DNA of 64,000 bases from Haliotis asinina (Eukaryota; Mollusca; Gastropoda; Lepetellida; Haliotidae), in NCBI RefSeq assembly GCF_037392515.1, contig NC_090280.1, forward strand, positions 18,354,001 through 18,418,000. The letters are read 5' to 3'. This document shows positions 10,940 through 23,109 of the stretch, one piece after another (position 1 is the stretch's first letter; every line of letters starts with the position of its first letter). Made by a program: the position numbers and the translations under genes. The notes under the pieces are model-generated. The model searched no databases. It was not told where the DNA came from and was given only the letters and a program-made list of their open reading frames with translations.

Positions 10940-12390
10940 TTCCTTTATATTATTATATATTAATACACTCCGTATTGGGTCCTCTTATGTTCCTTGTTTA
11001 GATAAATGAATCACTTATTGGTATCAAGCAACATACTTTTATTTGCTGATGATACCTCCCTTTACATAATCATACGTAACCCCACCGTTGCAACAAGAAT
11101 ACTGAACAGTGATCTTGCTAATCTGTCTGAATGAAGAAATGAATTGCAGGTGTCGTTTAATCCCCCCAAACCAGTGACTACGTTATTCACTGAAAGACAA
11201 TACCTAGAGCGAAAACAGATTTAATGATGGATGACTAGCATAAACATTTAGGGCTACGATTTCAAAGCAATGGTATATGGAATATGCAAATCGAATATCA
11301 AGTAAAGAAACTAGTCCTATAATATATTGCTTTTGGAGTCTTAAATATGAACTAATAAACTAAACAGAAAGACTGTATATAACATTCCTCCTTCCTGTCT
11401 TTGAATACTTTGACTTCATTTGGGACAACTGATCCCAAGAACAAGGATCAGTACTAGAAAGATTACACCTTGATGCTCATCGTACCTTAAGCGAGGCCAT
11501 CATGGGTATCAGTCATTAAACAAATGACGAAGAAACATGTATGCCATCTCTCTTTCAAAGGAGAAAGAATCATAAATTGTTTATTTTTGATAAGATGGTA
11601 CATGGCTTAACGCCAGAGTACTTAACAAGATCAGCTCCACAAGAAGTGGGCAAAAATACTCACTATTGCCTTCATAATGCCAAAGATACTCAAGACAGCC
11701 AGAACAAAAACATCTAGACGAGTTTAACACTATAACACTCTCTTCTTCCATTAGTCATACAAGGCTACAATAATCTGGACGAATATGTAAATCGGCAGAG
11801 TTATTGTCTAAATTTAAATTATATCTTACTTATTACACTCTCATTTTCAGAGCTATAAATACTTTAATTATTGCCACGCGCTTTTTCCAAATTATCATGT
11901 CCAAACTGAGACTGGGTGTAGTGTTTTAAACTTACACCATTTCGAAAGACGTAAAAAGAAAATAGTTCATACCAATGTGGCTTTTTAACAGAAGATACCC
12001 CGTACTTCACTTTTTGCCCTGTATTTCGTCATATCAGACATAATATAACCAGTACTTCTACCGCAATAGATTCTCTGTTGAAGAAATAATCTGTGGCAAA
12101 GATAACGTATCCAATATTCATGCAGAATTACTTCTTACATCCATTTATCATTTCATAATTCAACTCCAAACGTATGGTTAAATAACACATAAACTCGTTT
12201 TCTTGGTTTTGAAAATTGACTCATTGAATTATACATCCTTTTACAATCTCTTAATCGTGTTTAATTCGTTTAAGCTGTTTTCTCTTGGGAGAGACATCAG
12301 TACAGGCCTTGTTCGATCTGTTTGCCATTCCTTTTTGTGGGTTCTCCGTTGTCTTTCTGATGTCTTTTCTTCTTTTATTTTGAATAAATA
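10940..12390 (+). mobile_element. Degenerate LINE fragment inside E1
   Basis: Counterpart of 6880-8350. SVLGPLMFLV ends near 11001 and FADD is at 11052-11063. Stops and small indels are largely shared with the E2 copy, so the LINE was already dead when the foldback element spread. Confidence 0.75.
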
Positions 12391-13805
12391 CTGTTTAAAC
12401 CGAATATTTTTAGTTTCGAAAATGTTAATTGGTCATGTGATTGTACTAGCATGAATTTTAAACCATGTGAATCAAAGAAAATAGATTGGCGGGGCACTTC
12501 TTGTGGGGATAAACAAACCGAAATGGGGGACCCTGCTGCAGACGCTTTTTCTCGAGTTCCAAACATTAGAGCAAAGCATTCAGAAACATGTTCATTTGAT
12601 CTCTCTTACAATCACACCTGATTCCTAACTGGCTAGTGGCATTGTTTCAAAAGAAATGAAACAGTAATTTCATGACCTTAAACCATGCGTTCCACTTTCA
12701 CAATGTATTGCAATACATATTGCAGTACGCCGACGTATATCACAAAACATCGCTATACGAACATTTTGGTAACACCCAACCCTGCTAATGTCTATTTAGA
12801 GAAAATCGGTAAATATCTCAAACATTTCTACATTTAGTGTAATATTTTTTGTCCTTATGTATGGAACAATGTGTCGACTTTGTTCCATTATTCTTTAGTT
12901 AGTGGTAATATGACGCCGCAGTTACACAGATGGTAAGACATAAGAGGTACGTTTTAAATAGTAATAACCACCCCACCATTCAAATACAACATTGACATGG
13001 TCAGAAAGCAAACAAACAAACAAACATACATGTTTTTATCTGTTTGTTTCCAAATCGTTTACCAGAGGGATCATGCTATAACAACTACAAGACCTACACT
13101 TTCTTAATCCATAAATATCTGTAGAGACAGATTGAAACCCATGTGCATTAATCATATACATTGTATTTTATTAACTAGATGTTTCACCCCAAAAACATTA
13201 ATTTTACATCCCTGTAAATTGTACCTTTCCAGTCAAATTCTATTGCTCTAGCCTCAACAAACCTAAACTAAAGTCAATTCAACCCAATTTTGTATCAAAT
13301 TGTTTAATCTAATCATGTGTAATATTGTATCTCGGACTGTTTAATTGGGCTGTCTCCTCAAACGCCTGAAGGTCATCAGTGGGTCCACAATACTGTATTC
13401 GGCGTCAAATATATTTTGCTTTAAATTCTTTAAATTCTGAGAGTGACTTACTATACTTACTGAAATTAATTCAGTGTACAATGTAATATTTTCTTATTTA
13501 TAGATACAAGAATATAAAGTCTTCTACAACTTTTCTTTATGATCATATTCTCATTTCGTAAAGAAGAAAAAAAGGCACGGTATGATGCCAAATCCGTTCT
13601 GGTGAAATCCTATAGCCTACAAAGTTAGCATGACCATGGCCTGCACAACTATCACAGTTTGAAATATGTCATCACTCATCGTGCTTTTGGATGAGCTATA
13701 GCTATTTCTGTAAAGTGGATGGTTTTACAAATGCGTCTATCTCACATACTCCACCTATCACATTCTAAAACTGAATCAGCTTACCCGCTTTTCCATATTT
13801 GATAA

Positions 13806-14195
13806 ATGGAAAGGAAGCAATATCGCAATATCGCAATATCGCAATGTCGCTGTATCGCCATATCGTGTCTCTATATCGCAATGTCGCCTTTTCGCGTTAT
13901 CGCCATATCGCAATGTCGCCCAGTTTTATCGCCATTTCGTGTCGGGATATCGCGATTTCGTGTCTAGTTATCGCCATTTCGTGTCTTGCTATCGCCATTT
14001 CGTGTCGTGATATCGCCATTTCGTGTCGTGTTATCGCTATATCGTGTCGGGTTTTCGCTATTTCGTTTTCTGGCCGTATCGCAATATCGCTATATCGTGT
14101 CGGCGTATCGCAATGTCGTGTCGTGCTATCGCTTTGTCGCAATGTCGCCTTGATTTTACAGGGCGATAAAGCGATGGCCCGAATCAGCCACCATA
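13806..14195 (+). repeat. 21-bp minisatellite arm, copy 4 (right arm of E1)
   Basis: The shortest of the four arms, with about five 21-bp units. It begins ATGGAAAGGAAGCAATATCG and ends at the outer TIR. Unlike E2, the sequence just inside it (GCTTACCCGCTTTTCCATAT) is retained and pairs with the inner left arm near 6095-6130. Confidence 0.9.
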
Positions 14196-14569
14196 ACAAA
14201 CAGGTGCTGCACTAATTTACTTATCTTTTTTCTACATAAATTTGTTGCAGGAAAATGCATAAAATGCACACTCTGAAGCTAATCTGAGCCTTTACCTCAC
14301 TACCATCAAGACGGACACTGGCCATTTAACATCACACTACACTGAAATCAAACAGCAACGTAAAAAATAAGAGTAGTTAAATCAATATTTATATATGGAT
14401 GTAGGAGACATGTGGATGACAGTCTTAATAAACCAGTACTCAGGGCAAGTGTACTGACATGGAACTTGAAATGAAATCCAATTAATGTTAGGAATAATTA
14501 TCCGACATAACTGCTGAACTGGTTATAGCTGCTGAAGTTACGCCACTTTACGCAATGAATACGAGAATG

Positions 14570-16055
14570 CCAATCAAGGTAGGTATGCAATGCTTTTGAC
14601 TTTAACAGTGAATGGGTATTTTATGTACGCTTAAATCAGTTACTGTGGGCAAACAGATATCTCATGGCATGAAAGACTATGTAAAGTCTGTAACACTGAA
14701 TTCGTGATGGCTGTATGTCACTTCCTACTGACCTGTGTAACTTATGGTAACCTCTGCCAAAGATACATACCCCTCTAATATTCTGTATTCCCAACTATGG
14801 CAAATTTTAACCCACGCATGTCTTCCCAACACGAATCTGCTGTTAGAAACTTGTCCTGCTACATTTTCCATACAGATTTGACAGAAGCGCTCGATATATC
14901 ATCCTTGTACCATTGACAGTGGTCTGAGCATATTTTCTGTGCTGCACTTAACCGACCTTCATGCACTCGTGTATTGGATGTGTAAAACATTTCTATGTCA
15001 CGATATATCTGCACCTTGTTAAAACCCATGAATTACCGGTTACGAACCGTTTTATTTTCCAAGTCTTGATGCCTTGTATGGGTATCCTTGGTAACAGGTT
15101 GCGTTTGATATGGTCTGTTATAACTGTTATGACTCCAACTTCTTTTTTGTTTATACCCTGTAATGCTATATTATGCATCATTGACTCTACTGAACGCATC
15201 TGAATAATAATCCTGTAAAACTGACTGTATATACATGCTGAACTTGCACATGCCGTCTTAAAGCTTTTGTATGTCCACTTTGTAGTGTAATGTCATCATT
15301 GAAACTAGAAGCCATATATGGTTATGTCTGGCTACACATGACTGAAAAACCTGTATAACCGATTGTACCATTATGTGGACCATGCTGTATATAGACTTAG
15401 CTTTAAAATGAATGTGGAATGGTATATCATGTCTGTACCAATGATAGTGGTTTCTAGTATATCATCCATGCTGCGCAGGTGGCATCCAGTACGCTCTGTT
15501 ATATCCGCTAGGAGTCAAACCTTTTTTAAAGAAATAAAAATCTTGTATATATACCCCGTAGTGTAAAATTATTCATCATTGATCGTGGAATGGTATATAT
15601 CCCATGCCTGAACACACCCGTATAAACATTCTGTGAATATCGATTGCATGTATTTGTCGTACTTGCATAAGTCTTGATCACTGAACGTAGACTGCAACAG
15701 CTTACATACCAGGGTACACATGGATAATTATTTTGCAATGCCGATCAATTGTGTCATCATATAGCCTTGCTGTTTTGCATGCATTCCTGTGTGATGTATC
15801 TACTATGCTATACAGTGGGCTCCGTCTTAAACATTTGTACATTTGCTTTATAGTATAAAACTAGGCAGTTTGGATTGTGGAATTCTATAATTATTTTTTC
15901 ATGTTTGCATCCAGTTAGATAAATTCTGTATCAAATTGCTTTCACAGTTTTCCTGTGCTTGTTTAAGTTCTTGTATAATGCATGGACCTTGTTCTTGTAC
16001 ATAGGGCCGTTGACCCACTCATTGTACTGAATAAAGAGAATTGAATTGAGTACAG
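14570..16055 (+). mobile_element. LINE1 3' end (plus strand), dimer 1 copy
   Basis: A decayed C-terminal reverse transcriptase tail near 14663-14880 (RLCKVCNTEF-like Cys pair, then CHFLLTCVTY, ending in CYIFH) is followed by about 1.1 kb of noncoding 3' region made of loosely repeated GATxGTGGAATGxTATAT blocks. It ends in ACTGAATAAAGAGAATTGA. Copies at 29560-31180 and 61504-62530 preserve the peptide better. Confidence 0.7.
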
Positions 16056-16152
16056 CGTGGTGTGCATGTTTGTGTGTACAGGGAGGTGTGTACATCATTC
16101 TGTGTGTAAAGTGAGTTGTGTAGATGCCTGTGTATGTACAGCGTGATGTGTA
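16056..16152. repeat. GT-rich spacer between two LINE 3' ends
   Basis: GTGTGTACA-type simple sequence separating the plus-strand LINE1 tail from the minus-strand LINE2 tail. The same tail-to-tail arrangement recurs in dimers 2 and 3. Confidence 0.7.
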
Positions 16153-17960
16153 CAATGAATGAATGAATGATCTTTATTTCCTCCGGCAAGTGAAAAAACG
16201 TTCATTATTCTTTTAACATAATGCTCACACTTAACACAACACACACACTTAACACAACACACACACTTAACACAACGACATACTAAACACAACGCACATA
16301 CTTAACACAACGCACACACGTAACACAAAGATGTATTGTAAAGAGGAAAAAGAAGTTTTACAATGCCACATATTTACATCATTCTGTTAAGCATTAAGCT
16401 ATTATCTATAGCTCACTGTCCATAGACACTGCAATGATCTCAGGATCCTGGAGCTTCGCAGACTCTGTGATTGCTTCGGCATAACCTTCCGAGGAAAATC
16501 GGCTTCATTGTGTCTATAGTAGCTGTCACAGTCCCCAACCCTTCAGTTTTGAATAGTTGCAACGGTCGGACATCTCTGAGGAAAATTTTACACAGTTCGT
16601 GTAAAGTAGCGCTGGATAGTTTCAATGTTATTTGTTTTTGTCCGGGACATATGTGACCACCGCTCAATCGCGAAGAAGGAGCATGGAATTATTACTCTCC
16701 GCCGTATGTTAAGACCCCTGGGGCTTGTATTGATGAAAATAATCCAACAAGCGTAGACTGACATCCATATACATGTACCGTCTTTATATGTATGTGGATG
16801 TCAGTGTACGCTTGTTGGCCCCAGGACGTATTATTTTCAGCAATACTAGTCCCTGTGGTTTAGCCAACAGGCTGGGTTTAGGCCACCAGCTCTAAGACCA
16901 ATATCTCTAAGTGAGTTCAAGGTTTCTCTCGCCTTAGCACGAGATCTCGTACTCCTTTCGGATTCCGAATGAGTACTCATAAAGGATCCTGCGTATATTG
17001 TGTTCGATGTCATGGACGGTAAGTGATTACCCAGGCTGAAAGGGCACGACTGGTCAATTTTACTCCCACCCTTGAATACTAGGACACTGCTTTTGCTTGC
17101 ATTATATGTCAGTCTCCATCGGCAAGGATATTGATGGTCAGTTTCTAAGGACATATGTTGGCCACTATTTGTCGGGCTTATGAGAGTCGTGTCATCCTCG
17201 AGTAGGACTACTGGATAGTGATCACGTCCAAGGATAGGACCTTGTCTTAACTGATCAAAGCGACGAACAAGTTCATCTATATAAACAAGGAACATAAGGC
17301 ATGCCCTTGTCATACGCCTTGTCTGACTTTGAACGTTCGAGTTGTCTCGTCAGCATATCTGACACATTGATTCATGCTGACGGCGTATTATATGCGAGGC
17401 TTTTCCTTGCACACGAAGAAGAAATACTTTCAGCAGCAGTCCGTTGTGCCAGATACGACCGAACGCTTAATTTTTGTGTTGTCGAGAAAGAAGTGTATAA
17501 ATTGGACGGACCTTTCCGTGTAAAAAGATATCACTGCCAAGCTTTTGATCACTTGTGGGGAGTAGATGGTGTGGTTTACATGCAGTACCATTGAGCATGT
17601 CGACATGAAGGGAAGCAAATACAGGGAAATGATCAGATACATGGAAAGGGGATGAATCGTAAATATGTGAAGTGATGGCCGACTGTCCTAGGTGTTCGGG
17701 AACAAATGTGTAATCAGTTTTGGTGTATTGTGTATTTCTCCTGTTTCGGTGTTATCATCATGTTATCATTTGTCCCACTTCTTTGCCGTCGTAACAGGAA
17801 GGTAGCATATTCCGCACAGAGAGATACTGTTGAAGTAAACGTGATCTGTGGGACGTTGATAATTGATGATGTCGGTGTTAAAATCGCCACACAAGACAGT
17901 GTGGCTAGTTTCAGAGAGTTCATCAACAACGTCAGATGTTTCATTTAACCGGTCTTGATA
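16153..17960 (-). mobile_element. LINE2, 5'-truncated and decayed, dimer 1 copy
   Basis: Minus strand, 5' to 3': an endonuclease-domain remnant (about 17944-17600; ...SSPFHVSDHFPV-like, an exonuclease-endonuclease-phosphatase C terminus); the reverse transcriptase palm with LLEDDTTLIS (E-D-D at 17199-17191 where the family usually has Y-A-D-D); and a C-terminal block near 16667-16440 (NNIETIQRYFT, MKPIFLGRLCR). The 3' end is a (CATT)n-like tail at 16153-16190 preceded by GAAATAAAGATC. Several frame breaks are present. The family resembles jockey/RTE-like LINEs of molluscs. Confidence 0.75.
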
Positions 17961-17997
17961 GACAGACAGTGCTATTGGTGGTCAGCCTCGCTGGGTT

Positions 17998-18144
17998 GAT
18001 TGACACAGTTGCGCAGATCGATGCTCATGTTGATCACGTGATTGTCCAGACTCGACTATTTACTGACCACCACCATATAACTGGACTATTCCTGAGTGCG
18101 ACTTATTTAAACTAAAGTCTAAACTAACCCACTCACTCACTCAG
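17998..18144 (-). repeat. Truncated SINE-like copy upstream of FReD gene 1
   Basis: Minus-orientation head of the SINE-like family (ATCGATGCTCATGTTGATCA ... CCAGACTCGACTATTTACTG), ending in a CTCACTCACTCA tract. An equivalent fragment sits at the same distance upstream of all four FReD genes, so it predates their duplication. Confidence 0.8.
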
Positions 18145-18562
18145 ACTTTACTTTCACAAACAAATGTGATGTACGGTTGTAGACATGAAGTCCCTATGTA
18201 ATTGTTGCGATACATAGGTTTAGCTGGTGACCTGGCAACTGAACAACTTTAAAATCCGGATCTACTTTGTTTTAAGTGTTGAATAATGGTTATACAAGTG
18301 TTCGACTCGTGTTCATCAAGTGTATTTAGATAAGTGGAAGACAAGTGTGTGCACCATGAGGAGATGGATACCAGAGAGGGCCGGGATTATGACTTACTTT
18401 AGTTACAGCAGAGGTCCACTTGTCATGGCACTGTTTGTCAGTTCAATGTACAAGTACCTCTCGGTGTGTGATACAGCATATAAACACCACAAGTGTTGCC
18501 ATTGTGTGAATCATATTCCTTGTTAAATATGCAGGGTGTTTTGATTGGCACTGAAGTTAGCC

Positions 18563-18570
18563 TTTAAATA
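18563..18570 (+). promoter_or_regulatory. TATA-like element, FReD gene 1
   Basis: TTTAAATA 76 bp upstream of the start codon, within an upstream block of about 300 bp conserved before all four FReD genes. The spacing fits a core promoter with a 5' UTR of roughly 45 nt. Confidence 0.55.
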
Positions 18571-18638
18571 CACAGTGCTCCACACTCAAGACCCATTCAG
18601 TCGGATTCAGTTCGTACAAACAGCTATCAGAGAGAAGC

Positions 18639-21014
18639 ATGGTGTTCCCACTATGTCTGTGTGTAGTGTTGCTGGTTGGTGGTGGATATGCTAACATATC
18701 CGGCGACTACTGTCAGGTTCTGGACAACTACGACACTTTCAAGACATCCATGGATAACTTCCTGGCTTCCAGGGATGAAACTTGTGGGAACACGGACATG
18801 CGCAGTGGTGAGTACGTCGTAGTGTAGAAAGTTGCGGCATCACTTACTTTACAGCTTTGTTAGTATTCTGACAGCTCTATATCTATGCATTTCAACCAGT
18901 GGTAAAGGTTTTTCCGAATACACACACCTCCCAAATGTCTTTGTACACTGGGCACTAAGACATAGAAGAGAAGCACATCCCTCGCTCCTTCTTGCTTTTG
19001 AAAATTAAAATACAGGAATTTCCAGCTCCTGTTTTCTATCTGTTGGCGCACATGCTCTTTGAGTAAACATGTTAAGGAGCGTCACATGCCTCAGTAAAAT
19101 GTTATTCAGCTTTCTCCTGTTATTAAACTTTAGTTAGGAAGTTAAGAAGGATTAATTCCAGGAACAGCATTCCTTGTTCCAAGTGGTTGACATACGTTGA
19201 GACTGCAAGAGACATTATGTAAATGAGGAAATACCGAAATAACGCCAAATACGCTTCACATTGAACAGACTGTAAGAGCATGTTGGACGAGTTTCCCGAA
19301 GCTGATGACGGAGTTTAGCGAATCAAACCGACAGATGGGAAGGGGTCATTTCTGGCCTACTGTGACATGACTGGCGGAGGATGGTTGGTAAGTTCCAGAC
19401 AATATCTGCAGCATGGCAGTTCTTCCTTCAACGTCTAATGTCATTGTGTCATATATCTCAATATTCGCACAATGACACATTGATTTTCCATGAACAGGTA
19501 TTTCAAAGGCGACTGGACGGGTCAGAAGATTTCTATCGAACCTGGTTTGAATACATGGACGGATTTGGAAACCTCACCCGAGAGTTTTGGCTTGGTGCGT
19601 ACAAACATCAATTTCCTGTCCCATGAATGCTTCGTACTTCCGTGACATTATACTCATTTCATGGTTTAAATGTTGAGCATTTGACCACAAAAACACAGTG
19701 AAGCATATGATAGTGTTCGTCTGTCTTAGTTCTGGATCTGTGATAACTTGGTGTCTGATATGTTGTAAGTCATAATTGGTTGTATGTGTCTGTAACTATT
19801 ACACAAAGAAACTGTCGTTATCGAGGTTTAGGACAATTATGTACCGAATTATGTATAAGGGCTATGCGATAGAATAGCGCTTCTTGAAAACGGATTTCGT
19901 AAAGGAAATCGTGATAAATATTTCATTGATATTTAAGCCAAAAGTAAATCATTCCCGTACAATTATGCATTTGCGTCTGGATTGTGTGTTGGAGTTTGAA
20001 CAGAGACATCCTTTTGGTGGTCGGGTGCTACAGAAAGGCTGGTTCCCGACATGGAACAACTTATGAAACTCCATTCTGATTTTTTAGTAATACTGCACAG
20101 TATCTTGCTGTACTGATTGACTCGCCTCCTTGACCCGGGGTGTCACTATAACCCATGACTGAGTTTTCATTTCATACAGTGTGTGATTGGAATCGTTTCC
20201 AGAACTTCGGGATAGTGTAAACTGTGGTCATATTTCAGGAAATGAGAAGATACACAGAGTGACAAAGCAGAAAACCTACGAACTGAGAATCGATCTGGTG
20301 AACAAATCAGGAAGTCATTTCTATGCCGAGTATAACAGCTTCCACCTGGGCAGCATGTCAGAGTTCTACACTCTGTTCATCGGGAAATATTCAGGAACAG
20401 CTGGTGAGTTTGTTGGAGATATTAATTTGTGCTTGTTTCAGAATGTCATATATTCTTATTGTGTTGATTAAATCATTGTTACTTCTGACTGGATGATTAG
20501 AATGAAGGAATGTAATACACTATTGTGAAGGTACACATTTCTCCATGAAGGAAGCTATGAAACCGTAAATCGTTATGTGAAGCGGGAGATGACGCGTGAG
20601 CATGTTGCTCAATTTCAGCAAGAATCTGTTTGTACACACTCTCTTTGACACTGTGTTCATACTATTCTCTGTTTGGCTCAGACGCATACAGTGTTATCAA
20701 ACAAGCCATGACTGAACGGTATGTTACAGTTCAGATTGGAGTGTTCAAGTAATAGTCAAAAATATGTTTGTGTATATGCAGGTGTTTGTGCATTTTCAGG
20801 AGACAAGATGTTGTATCGCATCAACACCAGATTCACAGCAAAGAATTTGGATCTGGATACATCTTCGAGAAAACTGTGCGCTGCAAAAAAGGGGGCTTGG
20901 TGGTTCAAATCGTGCTACCAGTCACACCTGAATGGTCTGTACAATGAGGGACCAGGATGGTTTGGTTTGTCAGGACTTAAGTCTTCCTCCATGAAGATTC
21001 GACCTCTCAACTAA
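18639..21014 (+). pseudogene. FReD gene 1: fibrinogen-related protein with one premature stop
   Basis: Five exons: 18639-18807, 19269-19387, 19498-19594, 20239-20403, 20800-21014, all with GT/AG borders and intron phases 1-0-1-1. The spliced length is 765 nt, equal to 254 codons plus stop, matching the intact gene 4. Parts in order: signal peptide (MVFPLCLCVVLLVGGGYA), short N-terminal stretch with Cys25 and Cys49, and a fibrinogen C-terminal domain ([15 protein letters not shown]..., [35 protein letters not shown]). The only lesion seen is TAG at 19316-19318, replacing the Tyr codon found in the other copies of exon 2. It could be a recent pseudogene, a segregating null allele or a sequence error. 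The AATAAA signal present in gene 3's tail is altered here (CATGAA). Confidence 0.85.
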
Positions 21015-21790
21015 ATGATGATTACTTGATCACGTAGAGTATCACCACCACAGCAATAACACATTTTCATTTTGAATATCAATTTGAATAATTTTGTAAT
21101 CAGTCTGCAAACCATGAAGAGCAACATTTGTCCTTCATCTTCCACCAGTGTTTTCTTGTTTACAACAGATTCATAAACTGAACCATGTATTGCTGAATGC
21201 TCACACTTAAACAGAGAAATGCGTAGGGGCTTTCAGCAGTTCATTTCCATATATTTTGACAGCAATTGTCATTCCTTTGTTGCATTTCCGTTAATCATTG
21301 AGACTTTCCTGTTTCCATACTTCGAATGGCGATATTTCAAGTTTTGCTGAATGGAAAGGTTTGTAAAAAATATGAATTCGGGTTGGCCTTCTAGAGTCGA
21401 TGTCTTTATTCATGCACGTGCATTACTGAGAAAAGGTTCCAGTATGCACTTTCAAGTATCATTTTCACTTTTTATGACTAACATTTTTTTTGTGATGCGT
21501 TTGCGCAATACACATCCACGATTAATTGGATTCAAACATAGGAATTGTCTTAATAACGATTGCTGTCAAAATGTATCGAAATCAGCTTCTGAAAATGCCT
21601 ATTCTGTTTTTGAAAAGAGTACATTCTGTTATCAACCTCAGCCCGTACTTGTGATATATTTTATGAAACACACCCGAAAGCTGAAATATGTACAATCTAA
21701 TAATCATTCAACTTAGAGTATTGAAGGTACCATGCGACGTCATCAGGTACACAAGTATATTATCGCTACACTGACACATATACAGATTTA
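21015..21790 (+). other. FReD 3' tail alpha (gene 1 version)
   Basis: Shared with the region after gene 3 (37135-37930) but absent after genes 2 and 4. The gene 3 copy has an AATAAA about 100 bp after the stop, so this is probably the ancestral 3' UTR and flank. No other gene is seen; the 121-codon frame at 21351-21716 is not kept open in the gene 3 copy. Confidence 0.6.
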
Positions 21791-22129
21791 CATATATGCA
21801 TGCATTTGTTGTGGCTTCATCTTTGACAAGCACCTGTATGCTCAACAGTAGTTAGAGTTATTGCTAGAGTTGGATAGTGGTAGTTGCAATAGCTGCGCCG
21901 TCTCCAAACAACAGGCAAGGTGACCGGAATGGACTGACATGTGCAACGTCTTCATTTATGAAGTACTATCTCTCAAGTAACTAGGGATTTTCCCAACCTG
22001 TGGATTTAAGTTGCGAATGCCGACGAAGATAGTCAAAAACATTCCAGAGGAGATAACACATCCTCACACCCTCAGATGTTTCATTGTGATATCATCACAT
22101 CTGATCCATGTGATGATACATTGATGTTG

Positions 22130-22620
22130 TTTTCAGTTACAATGTTCTGTGTACAGGGTTCTCTGTTCAGCATTCACTGTTCATTTTGTATATTCCTCGG
22201 TGTTCGGTGTTCACTGTGTTCACCACGGAGTGTTCATTGTTCGTGTTCAATGTCTGTGTTCACTTTTCAGTTACAGTGATCCGTTTTGAATGATCGATGA
22301 TGGGTGTTTACTGTTCACCACTCAGCGTTCGACGTACTGTGTTCAGCATTCACTGTTCATTGTTTCAGTGTTTACTGTTACATTCAGTATTCAATATTCA
22401 GTTTAGAAATCACTATTCGGTGTTCACTGTTCAGTGTCCATGTTCACTTTTCACTTATAGCTTTCCATGTTGAGTGATCGGTTGTCGGTGTTTACTGTTC
22501 AGTATTTACTGTTCATTGTTCAGTGTTCACTGTTCAACGTTCACTGTTTAGTATTGACAGTGTCCCGTGATCAGTGATCAGTGATGGTTGTTCACTGTTC
22601 AATATTCATAGAATGATGTT
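22130..22620. repeat. Irregular GTTCACTGTTCA minisatellite
   Basis: Dozens of short, imperfect units of the type GTTCACTGTTCAGTGTTCA with mixed 10-20 bp spacing. It is absent from the equivalent place in dimer 2. No coding signal. Confidence 0.85.
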
Positions 22621-23109
22621 AAGTTGAACAGTATGTTTACTGAGTAGAATGTAAGTAGGAATTATGGTAAAAGATAAACCAGGCCTACTATTATTGTATA
22701 AGTGACATGATGGGAGTTTCAGCAATAGATATGTAGCAATACCTGGATGTCATTTATACCTGTTATCTAGGCACCACTGTCGTTTAACTGAATAAACATG
22801 CTTCCCCTGTTTTCTTCATCTCCACCATCTAAGAATGTAGTTGTTCGAAAAGTATTTATCTGTGAGATTGGTTTAATTTATTACATAATGCGTATGTTTT
22901 AGATAGCATAAAACAAAGGATAAATATTGTATCTCGTGGTGTTGTTTAAGGACATCTCAGTAATGTTAAAGGTCAGGAAGGTGCTATTTTGTGTTTATGC
23001 AAACAAACATAGTGTCGTACTTCTCTTTTGGTTGTTAGTTTTAAGAAATACATATGTTGAAATAGTTCTACAGTCGAATATGTTGCATTGATAGAGAAAA
23101 TATAGTTCA
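22621..23109. other. No recognised content
   Basis: AT-rich interval between the minisatellite and the 3' end of the minus-strand LINE; nothing supported. Confidence 0.4.

Larger units (their letters stand above)
5076..14195. mobile_element. Outer foldback DNA transposon copy (E1), split by a nested copy
   Basis: The ends are perfect inverted repeats, TATGGTGGCTGATTCGGGCC at 5076 and its complement ending at 14195. They are flanked by GCAAAC (5070-5075) and ACAAAC (14196-14201), a 6-bp target duplication with one mismatch. The inner copy E2 (5543-10135) interrupts it near the inner edge of its left arm; without E2 and the extra 6 bp, E1 is about 4.5 kb. The arms consist of 21-bp minisatellite plus an inner inverted section. 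No transposase is recognised, so it appears non-autonomous. Its superfamily is unassigned: long arms with tandem repeats recall Drosophila Foldback and MuDR-like Rehavkus elements. Confidence 0.85.

Noticed and set aside
18320-18526. 68-codon frame upstream of FReD gene 1 (and its homologue 51052-51285 upstream of gene 4)
   Set aside because: Conserved only as part of the duplicated promoter region. The frame is shifted before gene 2 and stopped before gene 3, and nothing protein-like is recognised.
21351-21716. 121-codon frame downstream of FReD gene 1
   Set aside because: The homologous region after gene 3 (37480-37860) is interrupted by indels and the peptide has no recognisable features.
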